A stretch of DNA of 64,000 bases from Ophiosphaerella korrae (Eukaryota > Ascomycota > Dothideomycetes > Pleosporales > Phaeosphaeriaceae). The notes under the pieces were generated by a model that did no database searches, had not been told where the DNA came from, and saw nothing but the letters and a program-made list of their open reading frames with translations. Positions within the stretch are counted from its first letter, which is position 1. Every line of letters begins with the position of its first letter. The stretch lies in the NCBI GenBank assembly GCA_028456385.1, contig JALNQF010000040.1:62001-126000 (forward strand). Direction: 5' to 3'. Below, piece after piece: positions 35,293-46,911 of the stretch. The position numbers and the translations under genes were made by a program.

Positions 35293-35316
35293 TTTTTTTT
35301 TTTTTTTTTTTTTTTT
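35293..35316. repeat. Poly-T tract in promoter of membrane-protein gene
   Basis: A run of 24 T on the plus strand (poly-A on the coding strand), about 60-80 bp upstream of the ATG at 35235. Poly(dA:dT) tracts of this type often mark nucleosome-poor fungal promoters; that role is inferred. Confidence 0.8.
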
Positions 35317-36295
35317 CTTTGGTTGGGGCAATTAGGTTATTTTCCTTTGGGCTTGGTGATGTCGGTGGAATAGGATGTTTGCATTGTTGAGGGATGCTTC
35401 GTGGTCATATAGGGCGTGTCGCCGCTAGGCTGCAGGACCCGAGTGGGAGCTGCCCCCATGAATATCCCCATTTAGACGGAGGACTATGGTGAAAATTAAG
35501 CGGTTCCTATGCCGTCGCGGCATCATGGAAGCTTATGTTTGTTCTGCTGCAGTTATCCTGGTCCTCTTGCTGCGCCGTAATGTACTCGTGACTCTGAGGT
35601 GAGGCTTACCGGGGATCGGCGGGGGGCCTACCAGGCAGTGCAGTTCCTCACAAGGCTGTTTAGCAGGCCTGAAGACACACCACGGAAATGATATTCGAGT
35701 ATTATTTGCTGCCATTGGACTAGAGTTCAAGGAGATAAGAAATGGTGAGATAGTCATCGTTCCACGGATGTGTTTGGTGGCAAGTTTTGTGCACTTGCAT
35801 GCATGGCATCATTGGAACTGCGCCGCAGTTTCGAGTAACATTTCGATGCTTTACTATCGCAAGTTGGAGTCGCTTTATTTGAATAGGCACATTGACATGA
35901 AAACAGGTATCTAGACGTGATAGATAGAGACTTCGGGGTAGCAGGGCGAGGTGAGAGTGACAACAGCTAAGCCATTTCTAGATTAGTCAGATGACGTCGC
36001 CCTTCAAGGATGTCCATCGCGTTGAAGGTGAGTTGCGCCAGGCTCATCTCTCTGCAATTTTCCAAGATCGACCCAGTAATCGATGAGGGTATGTGGCTTA
36101 TGTGATTTTGGTACATCACAGAAAGTTGGTCATGAGGTCGAATTGTCATGAAATATAAGACATCACCTGAACTACACCATGCCTTCCTCACCCCGAAAAT
36201 CTAGGCCTGAAATGTCCTCACACTGTCAACACCCTCAATCGGTCTTGCCGTCCTGTGCCTGTGCTTTTAAGCAAACTTGCCAAGAAATGCGAAGA
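35317..36295. other. Intergenic, possible extra 3' exon of neighbour
   Basis: No independent gene. A minus-strand frame at 35967-36191 could be a downstream exon of the F-box-like gene, because that gene's frame runs into a GTAAGT just before its stop. No acceptor with a clearly matching phase was found, so it is left out of the model. Confidence 0.35.
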
Positions 36296-37417
36296 CTAAA
36301 TCGCACTTACAGAGGCACTGTCGATCCGAACCTTGTCCTTGTATTCCTCTCGAGAAATGCCGAAGTCCCAATCCGTTGTTGGGTAGAAGTACGGCGAAAA
36401 TCCGCTTTTGATTTGTACCACCCATCCCAGGTCCTTCATATCGTAAACGAATGGGGAGATGACTTCGACAATTTTCCGATCAGTCAAGCGATTTCCTGTG
36501 TTGATTCTGAAAGCTACCGTCGACCCTTTGCGCAACTGGACAGATTTCAAGATTTTCAAGTCTTTCATAGCCTCCTCAAACCACTGCTTTGGAAGAGTGC
36601 GGTAGGGTAGTGCTTTCCCCTTTCCGAGTCCGTTGCGTGGTGGTTCGTGGCTTTCGAGACGAAGACTTATCTGGATAGACACCAAACGTTCTGCTGGGAT
36701 GCAGTCTGTGCCGAACCGATCTTTCCTCTCCAGAAAGCCAGCAAGGTTGGCTTGATTATTCAATCGGCATACTTCCTTGCCGTGCCAAACTTCGGATATC
36801 TCAGTAGCAAACGAATTGCCAACGTAGGCTCGATTGAGGAAGCACGGCAGTGGGCCGTCGTGCGGGGAAACCCCCAGCCCATCTGTCGAACCATAAATGG
36901 TAACCATTTTTGCTGACATATTCTTCCAATCGCCCATTTTGTAGAAATCCTCCTGGCTGTGATCGCTTTGAAACTGGCAAATGATCTCCAGGTAAACCAT
37001 GTCGCGAATTTCTCGCGGAGATTCAAGAATAAGGCGTGTGATATTCCGAATTTCTTGTGGAAATGCAAGAAAAAAACAGGTGATGTTTTTAATTCCAGGG
37101 TGCAAAGTAGCTGTTCCTGAGTGTCTTGATCAGTTGGTGAGTATTCCGATACATCTTGAGGGCATATACTTACCTCAATAGCCCTTGTATGAGTTGATGA
37201 GGGGAGCTCTTGATTGCCAACAACCTGTCGAATTCAGTAAGACATTTACCCAATTGATGGGAAGTAACTACTCTTGGTGATGATGGTCTCCCGACGCGGC
37301 ATGACTAGTCTCCGCTAGTCTCAGTCTCTTTTGGCAAGTAGGTATCACTCACATGGATAGTGTCTTCAGCGCCGACTGTAGTTCATCCGTAGGAATATCG
37401 TCCTTGGATTGCGCCAT
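36296..37417 (-). CDS. F-box/2EXR-like hypothetical protein, 330 aa
   Basis: Three exons on the minus strand, 37417-37353, 37272-37174 and 37124-36296, with introns of 80 nt (GTGAGT donor) and 49 nt (GTAAGT donor). The phases match and the start is an ATG at 37417. The segment LESPREIRDMVYLEII (about residues 82-97) resembles the helix that opens F-box/2EXR-type domains (LPPEIRxMIY). The rest is mixed alpha/beta without a named domain. Near the 3' end the codons GTA AGT form a GTAAGT donor 9 bases before the stop, so an additional 3' exon is possible. An 18/36-bp minisatellite begins about 40 bp upstream of the start codon and may overlap the promoter. Confidence 0.7.
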
Positions 37418-37454
37418 GATGAGCTTCGTCCAGGGACCTAGGTATGTTGATAGT

Positions 37455-37980
37455 AGCTAGTATGACGAGGAGAGGCAGAGGCCGCGAGAGGAGCAGAGGC
37501 CGCGAGAGGAGCAGAGGCTGCGAGAGGAGCAGAGGCCGCAGGAGAAACTGGTAACGCGAGAAGTATAGAGGCCGCAGGAGAAGCAGGTAGCGCAAGAGGT
37601 GTAGAGGCTGCAAGAGAAGCGGGTAGCGCAAGAGGTATAGAGGCCGCAGGAGGAACAGTGGCCGCGAAAAGAGCAGAGTCCGAAGGGGGAGCTGGTAACG
37701 CGAGAGGTATAGAGTCCTAGGAGAAGTTCGTGTTGTAAGAGGAACAGCGGCCGCAGGATGAACAGCAGCCGCGGGAGGAACAATGGCTGCGAGAGGGTCA
37801 GAGGCCACAGGAGGAGCTGGTAACGCGAGAGGTACAGAGTCGCTGGAGAAATTAGTGTTGTGAGAGAAACAGAATCGTAGGAGGAATAGTAGCCGCAGGA
37901 TAAGCGAGAAGAATAGAGGCTGCAAGAAGAACAGAGGGAGTGGTAGAGGTTGAGTGCGCTGGAGGAGTATCTAGATAGGA
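37455..37980. repeat. 18/36-bp minisatellite
   Basis: Imperfect tandem array. It starts with near-identical 18-bp units (GCCGCGAGAGGAGCAGAG), continues as about five 36-bp units built from two diverged 18-mers, and fades after about 37750 into degenerate copies. Because the period is a multiple of three, it opens frames in several phases: on the minus strand Leu/Arg/Pro-rich, on the plus strand Glu-Ala-Ala-Arg-Gly-Ala. I treat these as by-products rather than genes. Confidence 0.88.
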
Positions 37981-40900
37981 AGTACGGTAAAGGTAGCTCG
38001 ACCAAATTGGATTAACGCTAGAATCTTCATCCTTGTAGCACAAACGCATCTCTGTGACACTGAATATCCCTGTAAGATGTTAATTTTGGATAGCGGTGAC
38101 TGAAGTGCAAGATCGTATCGCTGTGGCAGTCATCCATACCCTAGTTGAGCACTTTACACCACTCTTATCTTGAACCAACCTCTACGCCAACTCAAGTCGA
38201 CTCTCTCCCGAAGCGCTCTACATAATACTTGCTTCGATTCCGCAGTAAGCTTTGCGCCTCGCGTACTCGTGATCGCTTGTTAAATCGCTTATTCTAACCC
38301 TGCCTAGACACTAGCCAACACAGGGACAATGCTCTACCTTAGCCTTTGACTAGAGTACTCATACGGCGCCTCGCGCGCTACAACAACCGACCCAGACCCT
38401 CGGGAGGCCCGTCGGGCCGCTAGATGATGTATCGGCTGTGCAGGGCAAAGACACTGTAAAGTTTGTCACCTGTCATCCTTTAGCGAGATGGGGATGTGGC
38501 GGCGCTGCCTTTTACAGCCTTCGATCTAAAGATCTGAGCAGGGATTTTCCCCCAAGAAGCTCTGGGGTGGGGACAAGCCGCTGTTCAGGTGCTTGGAATG
38601 TCGCCTTGGTGGGTTGAGTTTGTCAGTGGCGCATACAAGGAACTGTGTCCCCCCATACTAACTTGATACTAGTCCTGCTCATAGAGCACGCGGAAGGCCT
38701 GACCGCCTATTGCAAACACTCTGTAAGGTAACGCGCCACACAGGGGCTCTCGCACAGACTCCCCTACCACAGACTAGGTGGCCTCTGCCAAACAGAAGAT
38801 GAGGATGGCCTAGAAATATATGATCAAGAAGGCCGATGTCGCTGGCTGGTGCTATCCTAATGTCTCTCAGTTAGCCGGGTTGACTGCGTCAACTGAAAGA
38901 CTGCGAGACCAGCCGCCCGAGAAGCAGCGCCCACGCCCCCGAACGACCCAGGATCCTCGTTAATGTGATATATTGGGATGGAAATAGTAGAAAGCAAGTG
39001 CCAGCGCGCAATTGGTGAGATCAGAGCAATGTATCAAACTCAGAGCTACATGGCGGTTGGTGTCAGCGCCTATCTGCTCCATCCGGCCCCTCCTTCAGCG
39101 GCAGTGGCGTACATATTCATGAACAAGGTTGCCGTGACTGACTCAGACTCCTTGATTTGCTTGACTAGTCAAGCGATTCCCAATACGCCCACTCCCGTGT
39201 TGGCCGTAGGTGGGAGGCATTGCTTGGTGAGAGCGTGTGGGAATCTATCACTTGTACTATTGTTGCTGTCGCTGTTGAGGGCCTGTAAGGCCGTGTCTTT
39301 AGGTGGAGGCGACATCAGTGGAATGACGGGCGGTGGTTCCTTAGATATGAGTGAGGTAGCTGCAGTGTACAAGTGAACCAAATCCTCTTTAGGCTTACTT
39401 AACTTACCCCGACCACGTGCGTATCCTAATACATTATATTACAGGCAGCTGTAAGCATGGCAGGAGTTTTCAAAGATCTGTAAAGGACTAGCCCTATAAT
39501 CTATTCTCTATTGAAAGTACAATACACACGTGATCGGGAGAGTTTCATACCGCCAAGGGATGGTTCTAAGAGTTGAGGGCCTGGCAAAACTATAATGTCG
39601 GGTCTCTGACTCCTAGGGCTACCTCGGTACCATACGGTCGGGTAAGTTTGTCTAAACCACTTCGCAATGATTTATCTACGGTTGGGGACCACATATCGCA
39701 AAGCTTTTGCTAGCCTTAATTGGTAAACATCAAGTTACTTACATCGTTTCTATCTGGGGTGGTAAACTGTACCTCGCAAACAACCACCCGCCTGACACTA
39801 TCAGTAGAAACTGCCTGGTAACAACTACTCAGGCGCCCAAGGACCTTAGCTTCAGGCACTTACTTGCGTCCCTGTCATCGATGCTGGTGACAGACAAGAG
39901 AGACATGGCACAGCCGGGCAAACATCTCCATCAACAACGGCACAGGCAAGTCCAGGCCAGGCTGTGTTTAGCAGAGATCACAGTTAACTTGACAGGGCAG
40001 CCAAGCAGATTGAGGTCATTATAACCCGCGCCGTCGGGGTTGGGTTGAGGCGAGGCGAGTGCTCGCTTTCCAACTACAACGCACTGAGATTATCGCCAAA
40101 ATCGACCGGCTTACATATCGCGGAGCGCTACTTCTGGCCAAGGCAACCGAGATCAAAGGACGGCCACTGAACCCAGTCTGTCTCAAAGCAGTGGCGCTGG
40201 GAGGCCTACCACGCTAACAGGGAGAGGTTCCAGAGCACAGTAGCAGAGAACAGATGGACGTAGATATCAGCCGGGTCAAGGTCAAGACAGTCGGCCAACG
40301 AGATATTTCTAGCCATACACGGTAAAGGTAGAATATTATCATGAGGAAGCTTTTCAGGAGGATTGATAAATACTCAGGTCCGGCATTCAAGATCTCTCTC
40401 TTCAGGGACTTTCTGACACCCCCTTCACCGACTCTGGCAGAGGAATCTACTAGTCGGATGCCATCCAAAGGTAAAGCAGAATTGCTAATAATGTTAATAT
40501 CTAGTACAACGAGGCCGTTTGGATCCACGAAAAGCATCTCACCACAACAATTATACCACGTTCCATACCCGAGTCCCCCATGTGCCATTCGCTGAAGTTG
40601 CAGCGTACCCATGGAGCTCGATTCCAGACCCGCGGATTCCTTTCTTGCTCTGCCCCTCCGCATCCGGAAAACAAGGTGAGGAAGTGCATAATTTGTCACA
40701 ATGATCAAGTTGCCAATGTCTAATGTAACCGCAAGTCCAAAGACGGAAAAGTTCAGGTGAGCAGGCTACCTTAGCGGAGACTAAAGTAGATGAAGATGCG
40801 GGAGACGGCCTACCTGATTTTGGAGGGTTCCAGAATTTGCGGATCGATCGATCCCCCAGTCCCAGGTCCGATGGAGAAGTCGACCACACTGCTCTAGGTA

Positions 40901-41488
40901 GCTGCTAAGGAAGCATGGTGCCATTGTTTGTTAGGCAATGGACCCTACATCGAAGCCTAGAAAGTGTATCGGGGAGTAAGCGAGCCAGCTTGGAGTGTCA
41001 ATACCACCCTTTGAAAACCTGTAAAGGTAAACGGAGTGCTGACTTGCTGTGCCATATTATTTTGCCACTAGCTTGCACCAGACAATGTCTGGTTTGTCTA
41101 CTAAATGCCTCCTAAGCGGGAGCAGCGCTGGTCTTTCGGTAATGATGGCACGCACTATTGATATTGGGTTGTGAAACCAAGGACGGATGCTGGATAGTCT
41201 GCCATGTACAGTTGTAGTAATCCTCTGTCCCTTCCTACGCTGCTGATGTTTACCAAAGGTTTATGCGCTGAATACTAGGGGTCATCTATGGGTTGGGTGG
41301 AAGTCATGTCGCCTGAGCTGAACAATTATGTATTGAAGACAATGGTAATGTAAAAACCAGAACAAAACAAGGAAGTCAAGATTATTCCCAAGTCTGGGCA
41401 GTCACAGGAATACACCACGAGTAATTACGCCTCCATTCAGCAATATCGTCTTGTATCTGTCCTGATGTAGGAAGATTCCTAGAGTGCA
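37981..41488. other. Gene-poor region with probable transposon debris
   Basis: About 3.5 kb without a supportable gene. Short frames at 38978-39376 plus, 39707-40024 plus and 40214-40889 minus show no recognisable domain and are flanked by stops. The general texture (short broken frames, isolated tracts of better coding character) suggests old mobile elements. Confidence 0.45.
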
Positions 41489-44352
41489 TTACTTGGCAGG
41501 GCTAGGAGCTTCTGCACATCCGGCCACTGCCGAGTCCTCCATAGGCGGCACATAGTGATGCGTAGCGTTCACGCTGCTCTTCGACGAGCGATGCGACCAC
41601 GCAAACTTTGTTACTTTGCTATCCGGGTCTAGAATCTTGATGATATCTTCGTACCTATAAAATGCAGCAAGGTCCAGTGGTGTCCAGCCGTGCTCATCTT
41701 TAGGACTTGGATCCTTCGCTCGCTGTAGCACGAGCAGCAAAGCATCCATATTACCGGAGAAGGCGGCCGAATGGAGCGGAGACCAGCCATAGGGATCTGC
41801 TTTCCCGACGTTGGCCCCAGTATCGATCAAGAGGCGTACCACGTCAGTGTTACCGGCTTCGATGGCGCATTGCAGCAAGTTAATTCCGCGATGTGTATAG
41901 TTGCGTCGAGTCCGTTGTCAAGGGCCTGTTTGACGCTCGCATACTGGCCCTCCCAGATGGCGTGCCAGACTGGGTGTGGCGCGCCGCTGTTCGAGTCAAC
42001 AGAATCGAATTTGGCACCGAAGTCTTGGAGCGCCTGCATAACTGAGGGATTGCCCCACCTGATGGCGAGCTCAACTAGTGTCTTGCCATTAGCGTCAACT
42101 ATGTCGTGGGTGCAGCCATTGTCTAGGAGGAAGCGAACTGAGTCAGCCTTTCCGGCGCTGGCAGCCATCATCAGGGAAGTGTAGCCGGCGATGTCCTCAC
42201 ACGTACGAACGTCTATATTCTCCTCGATAAGATGCTGCAGGATAGCAATGCTTCCAGATACTGCCACCAGATGCGCCGGTGTGTTCCCTTGCTTACTAGA
42301 CACTGTGATGTTGCAACCTAGATCGTAAGCAGCTTTCCAGAGCAGCGCGGCAGAATCCCCTTTTCGAGCTACCTTATGAGCAATGCGGTCCAATTCGTTA
42401 TCCACCGCATCGATGTTGGCGCCTTTGTCATGCAGATACCTGAGGACATCAATGCCTTGAGAATCAACTATATTTGCGTTGTTCTCTAGAAGCCATTTTA
42501 TAGTCGCATATTGCTTTCCCTTGACAGCATGGAAAATGACTGTTGGACCTTTACCGTCGCGAGTTTCCAAACTACTTCCTTTCTCATGAAGCTGCTTAAT
42601 CATGCTGATGTCTCCTGTCCGAGCGCTAAAATGCAAGGTCTGAATGTTAACAGTATCCTGCCGGCTGATGTGCTTGCCACCTTTAAGGAGAAGGTTTATT
42701 GAGTCCTCGTCATTGCTATCGAGGACATAGTCCAGCGGAGTACGACCTTCTGCGTCCTTATCGTTCAACTTTATTCCCTTGTTAGCAAGTTTCTCGACTA
42801 CCGAGGACTGCCCATATTTCGCTGCCCAATGAAGCAACGTCGCATTGTTCTCATCTCTATAGTCCTCAAAGTGCTCTGACTCAATTAAGTACTTTGCAGC
42901 ATCTCCATGTCCATTCTTGATCACCATCATGATAGCTTCACCGGAAGACAAAGATGCAGGCTTCGTTTTATCGCGCTTCGAGTCTTGAAGGAGCTTGTGG
43001 ATAACGTCTGTTCGGCCGGATCTGGCTCCTAATTTTCAAGATCGATGACGGGCTTGTATTTCTTCTTACTGCACTTAGACAATACTTTGCTTATTTTCTC
43101 CCAGAGAAGGATTAGCACTGTAAATGGAGCCAAGGCAACGATCACGATCAGTTTTGTCGCCCGCCTTTTCGAACGCAAAAATATATAACCTCCCATAGCA
43201 ATGCACATAACTGCAATTGAAGTGTACAGATAGTAGAGCCATGAAGGGTCGTCTTTGAAGAGGTCCACGTTCATGCCGAAAATGCCCTGTTTGCTGATTA
43301 GTAACAACTCAGGCTTCTGTTGAAGAGGGCAAGTTACCGCTGCAAAAAGGAGAGGCAAAAAAATGAACTATACACCTGTTAGCCGGTCGCAGTGGTCTTG
43401 CATTAAGCGTGCATACAGTGATCCATGACAGTCTTCGAATACTGTCATTCTGCTCGCGCGAACGATACCCCTCGTCGATGCTAATCAGATTGGTCACTCG
43501 CTGGATGAAGCTATCGGTCTCTTTGATTAGCTCTGTGCAAATTCGAAAGTCAATGCTCCTGAGCCGCTACAGATACCCGCTACATACAGCCATAACCTCC
43601 CAGTAATCGTCGCGCTCTTCAATCCACCTCGGATCGGCATGGATATTCTCGAGAAATTCTAGGCTCACTAGCTGATTCTGGAGTACTCGGCGAAATTCTT
43701 CCCAGCGCTGAGCCGCACTGACAAGGTTTCTAACGATGTTGCGATCCGTTTCCAACCGTTCTTGAAGGACTTTGAATCTCTTCGGCGAAGTTAGACTTTA
43801 CTCGGTTAACCCTGATTCCTCACTTACAAATGAGTCAAGGAAGCGCGATGATGCTGTAAGAAATGCATCCCAATTCGTTAAAATGACTTCAAGCTGAGAA
43901 AGCAGATAGTCTAGTGGAGCGGACCTCAATCTAGTTGAGTTTTCGTAGTTTTAATAGATCAAGGCATCATAGGCGAACTCTATAATTTCAACGCGCCGGG
44001 AGCGGAAGCGGAAAATCTGCAGATTCCAATCTGCCATGAGGAACTTTTACTCCCTGGGGCTTGGTGAGCGCGCAGACCTGATAATTCAACAAAGATGCAA
44101 CATACTCGTAGCCGGAGGAGATGATGATCGCTTCGGACGCCGCGTCGACCTTCGGCTGCTTAGTCGACGAAGGCAAGATATCTTGTTGCAAATAAAATTG
44201 GAGGTTGCGGTGCAGGGCCCAATGGCCGCAGATCTCGCCCTTCGCGCATCTTTGGCGCTTGCACGAGCCCGCATCAGGCTTGTTCGTCTTGGTAAAGTCG
44301 TTGAAGAGACCGTACGGGAATAGCGAGTAGCGCGGGAAGTCGAAGTGCTCAA
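41489..44352 (-). pseudogene. CorA-like transporter domain fused to ankyrin repeats, decayed
   Basis: Minus-strand gene reconstructed from several exons. It begins with a soluble N-terminal region (about 44352-43990), followed by the CorA-family core: a long helical segment (LLSQLEVILTNWDAF, RWEEFRRVLQNQLVSL, SREQNDSIRRLSWIT) and the pore helix ending in the GMN signature (FGMNVDLF, about 43278-43255). Two further hydrophobic helices follow, then at least nine ankyrin repeats (42951-41500). Introns in matching phase lie at 43780-43827, 43368-43416, 43287-43337 and probably 43029-43069. The coding frame is broken by a frameshift near 44000, a TAA at 43951-43953, a TAG at 43567-43569 and another frameshift near 41905. 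The 5' end is cut by a dispersed repeat. CorA proteins are Mg2+ channels; the fungal ankyrin fusions are of unclear function. The family call is strong; it is non-functional as read. Confidence 0.82.
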
Positions 44353-44622
44353 ATAGTGGGTAACAATAAAGTGAAATCTACTCTAAGCAAAACTTTTTCC
44401 GGATTTGACCTTGATTTATACATGGGTGCAACATGAGCTGTGAGTAAGTAGCTTAAACCGTGGCTGAGTACTCCTAAGCTCGCTCTGAGCTAACGTGAGC
44501 CAGTATGATTGTGCTTGATTTAAGCCTGATCGACACGAAGAAGGTCTGATTTTAGACCCCAGTCACCTCATAGGATGTGAGATGGCTAGGATTAACTGGT
44601 CCTATTTTCAGGCTACGGTATT
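44351..44622 (+). repeat. Dispersed repeat, copy 1
   Basis: About 270 bp that aligns along its length with 55319-55594 in the same orientation, including AAGTGAAATCTACTCT near its left end, CTTTTTCCGGATTTGACCTT and AACTGGTCC near its right end. No coding capacity, so it is probably a MITE or transposon end. Its left edge coincides with the 5' limit of the CorA/ankyrin pseudogene. Confidence 0.85.
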
Positions 44623-44806
44623 CAGTGGCTTAACTCTTCGACCATTATACTAGTCAAACTTTCCTTCTATCTTATAGTTGTTAAGACCGCTTAAGCAATT
44701 AGCGATATGTATTTAGCTGATAGTAGTCTCTCTTTATAGTCTTTACAATTTTCATGTACATGCTTTATATAGCGTCAATATTTATTTCAATAGATAGAAT
44801 GTAGTA

Positions 44807-44890
44807 GGGGCAAATGGGTTGGGCTGGGGTTATGAATTTTGATCCAAAAACCAGCCCGCAACTCGCAAGAAACCCAACCCTATTTGCCCA
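44807..44890. repeat. Nested inverted repeat
   Basis: The arm GGGCAAATGGGTTGGG (about 44808-44823) pairs with 44873-44889 with one extra base. A second inner pair, GGGCTGG (44821-44827) with CCAGCCC (44851-44857), nests inside it. The structure looks like the fused ends of a DNA transposon or a short hairpin MITE. Confidence 0.75.
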
Positions 44891-45114
44891 CTAATGGTTT
44901 CAGAAACAAAGATTGGGGAACGTCTGCGTTTATCGCTGCCGTTGTATGCTTTATAGCTGCCGCGAGGGCGGCTAGGGCAGACTATAAATGAATAGTAACC
45001 ATACAATGTTAAGAATGGAGGAACGTAACTCTTGCGGGGAGCGACTCAATGTCATAAAGCAAAAGGAGGGGATCAGCTGAATAAGTTTCTCACAGAGACG
45101 AGGTTCCCCAAAGA

Positions 45115-45330
45115 TAGCTCTCTGGAGCTCCTCTCTTCTGGAAACTTTCCCCTGGGAGTTCTTCTCTCCCCGGCGCTTTGTTCTCCCAGGAACTTATATC
45201 TTCTAACAGCTTATCTCTCCTAGGAGGGTTTCACCCCGGAACTCCTTGCTCCTCGGCGAATTTCTCTTCTCGGAGAGATTCTTCGCGGAGTCCAGCTCTA
45301 CTCGGAGCATGGCTCTTCCACAGAGGACTC
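45115..45330. repeat. Degenerate CTCTCC-rich tandem array
   Basis: A core similar to CTCTCCTNGG recurs about every 17-20 bp with variable 7-bp linkers. A related array is at about 48365-48500; the two share segments such as CTCCTTG followed by TTCTCTTCT and AGAGATTCTTC. Confidence 0.7.
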
Positions 45331-45631
45331 CCAGGACCTCAAGCCACTCCAGAGGGCACGGGGTGAGATAATTTGGCTTTCTTGGACTTTGCCGCACTCT
45401 TTCTTTCTCTCTCCATGTTATTATGCTGTAAGCCCTTGAATATCACTACTTGGGGAACAGCGCACTTGTCAGATTCTAGTTACTACCTATCAAACTGAAG
45501 AATAGAATTGAATTCGTTTTGCTTATTTTCTACTCCTAAAATCAGTAATCGTTTCGGCTTGCGCCTGCTCATGTTGGTTGTTAAGCATAATCTCACACAT
45601 GTTCGCCCAACGACAACCGTCCTCATGATAT

Positions 45632-45871
45632 TCACATATACTTTGTTTCGTACATCATTGCTCGGAAGGTGTCCATATGATCCGGTAAAATGCTATAGCG
45701 CCCCAAATAGAAGCAAGTAATCATGGTAGGGTCCTTTTTTGTCGGGTTGTGATAAATTTCTGCCAAGGATAGCTGCCACGATTGAAGTGCGGCGTTGGGC
45801 CATCCGCGAAGGGAATCCATTCGGGAAGTCATAGTTGCGAAGTCTGGTCGGAGATATCTATTTTCAGTCAA
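45632..45871 (-). pseudogene. Possible BIR (IAP-type) domain scrap
   Basis: The minus-strand frame carries SRMDSLRGWPNA, then LSLAEIYHNP and DPTMITCFYLGR, which together resemble the order of a BIR zinc-binding domain (R-x-SF-x-WP, LA-x-AGF, V-x-CF-x-C). The second zinc Cys is replaced by Leu and the later His/Cys ligands are missing, so if it is a BIR domain it is broken. Resemblance is by eye only and may be chance. Confidence 0.3.
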
Positions 45872-46566
45872 TTGCTGATTTTTTTTTGTAAGATAATATT
45901 AATTCAAAGTCGAAAGCTGGCGTTGTGTTATGAGAGAAAATCTCACAGTACTCTGAAGTCGTAGGTTATGCTCGCAAATTTGAGAAAAGAGTGCTTTAGA
46001 ATTGTAGATATGACCCAAAATCGGCTCCTTCTGAGGGATCTAGAATGGGACCCCCTTTTCCAAACAAGCATGTGATTAAAATCTTCAGAAGATTTGGCGA
46101 GCAGAATGATGATGGGTGGCATAGCCATGACACGCCAGGCCTAGTATTGTCCGAAATATCCACCATGAATCTCACATTTTCGAGAGAACATAGAGATACA
46201 AAAACATCAATCAATGAATGATTGGTTCATATGTGGATAAATTTGGATACCTATACCGTAGGGTCTTTTATGAAACCTCGTCCTTTTATGCTGTTCTGAA
46301 TCCACAGTTGCCAACTGGCCGCTTTCCTCGTGCTATCAGGCCTGGTGGGCCAGGCCATGTGGCTGGTTCGGGGGCGCAGCGTGCAACCGGATTTCTTGCC
46401 TCGAGCCTAGCGACTGACCAACCTCAGCTCGTGGCTGTGCAAAGTTGGCCCACGAACAAGATTAGGCAGGGCCAAAACATTCCGCAATCTGTAATGGGAC
46501 TTTTTGAAACTCTTCCCTCTCCAAATACAGTCATCGAAAGCCAGACACGAGTCTCCATCTAAAAGA

Positions 46567-46911
46567 ATGGAAGATCAATTGTGTGCCGCGTGCTCCGCCA
46601 TCGATCCTCGAAAGCCTTATCGCGGACCTGATCAACTCTCGTCCAGTAACGGGCTTGTCATTCTCCTTTTCTACATATTATCGGACTCTTTATATTATGT
46701 AGCAAGATCCGCAGATGAGCAGTGCGATATGTGCTACCCAGTTCTACAAGCAGTCCGTAATGCCGAAGACCTCGATGCGGATTGGGAAGGCAGTGGCAAT
46801 ACCGACGAGCCAGACGGCCCTGTTAGCTACGCAGTAGCTAGGCTATTGCATTTTAGGATAGCCAGCTCGTGGCTGTTGGATTCTGGAGGTTCCGGCTCGT
46901 GGCAGGAGTAG
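46567..46911 (+). pseudogene. Orphan N-terminal exon of a HET gene
   Basis: The frame from the ATG at 46567 shows LCAACSAIDPRKPYRG, then SADEQCDMCYPVLQAV, the paired-cysteine N-terminal region that precedes the HET core in many HET proteins (compare MFCDQC...CRLCR in the gene at 10313). It ends in a TAG at 46909-46911, and no HET core follows in the next kilobases. It is therefore a truncated remnant, not a full gene. Confidence 0.55.

Larger units (their letters stand above)
44623..46566. other. Gene-poor stretch with hairpin and pyrimidine-rich repeats
   Basis: No intact gene. It contains the 44807-44890 hairpin, the CTCTCC-rich array at 45115-45330 and a possible BIR-domain scrap at 45632-45871. 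Other frames are short and unrecognised. Confidence 0.45.

Noticed and set aside
37455..37750. CRISPR-like array
   Set aside because: The units are contiguous without unique spacers and the genome is fungal.
37383..38005. Minus-strand frames of about 180 codons, Leu/Arg/Pro-rich
   Set aside because: They are the translation of the 18/36-bp minisatellite in two overlapping phases, with no start context or other domain.
40214..40889. Minus-strand frames of 112 and 164 codons
   Set aside because: No motif, the two are in different phases, and the surrounding DNA is full of broken frames.
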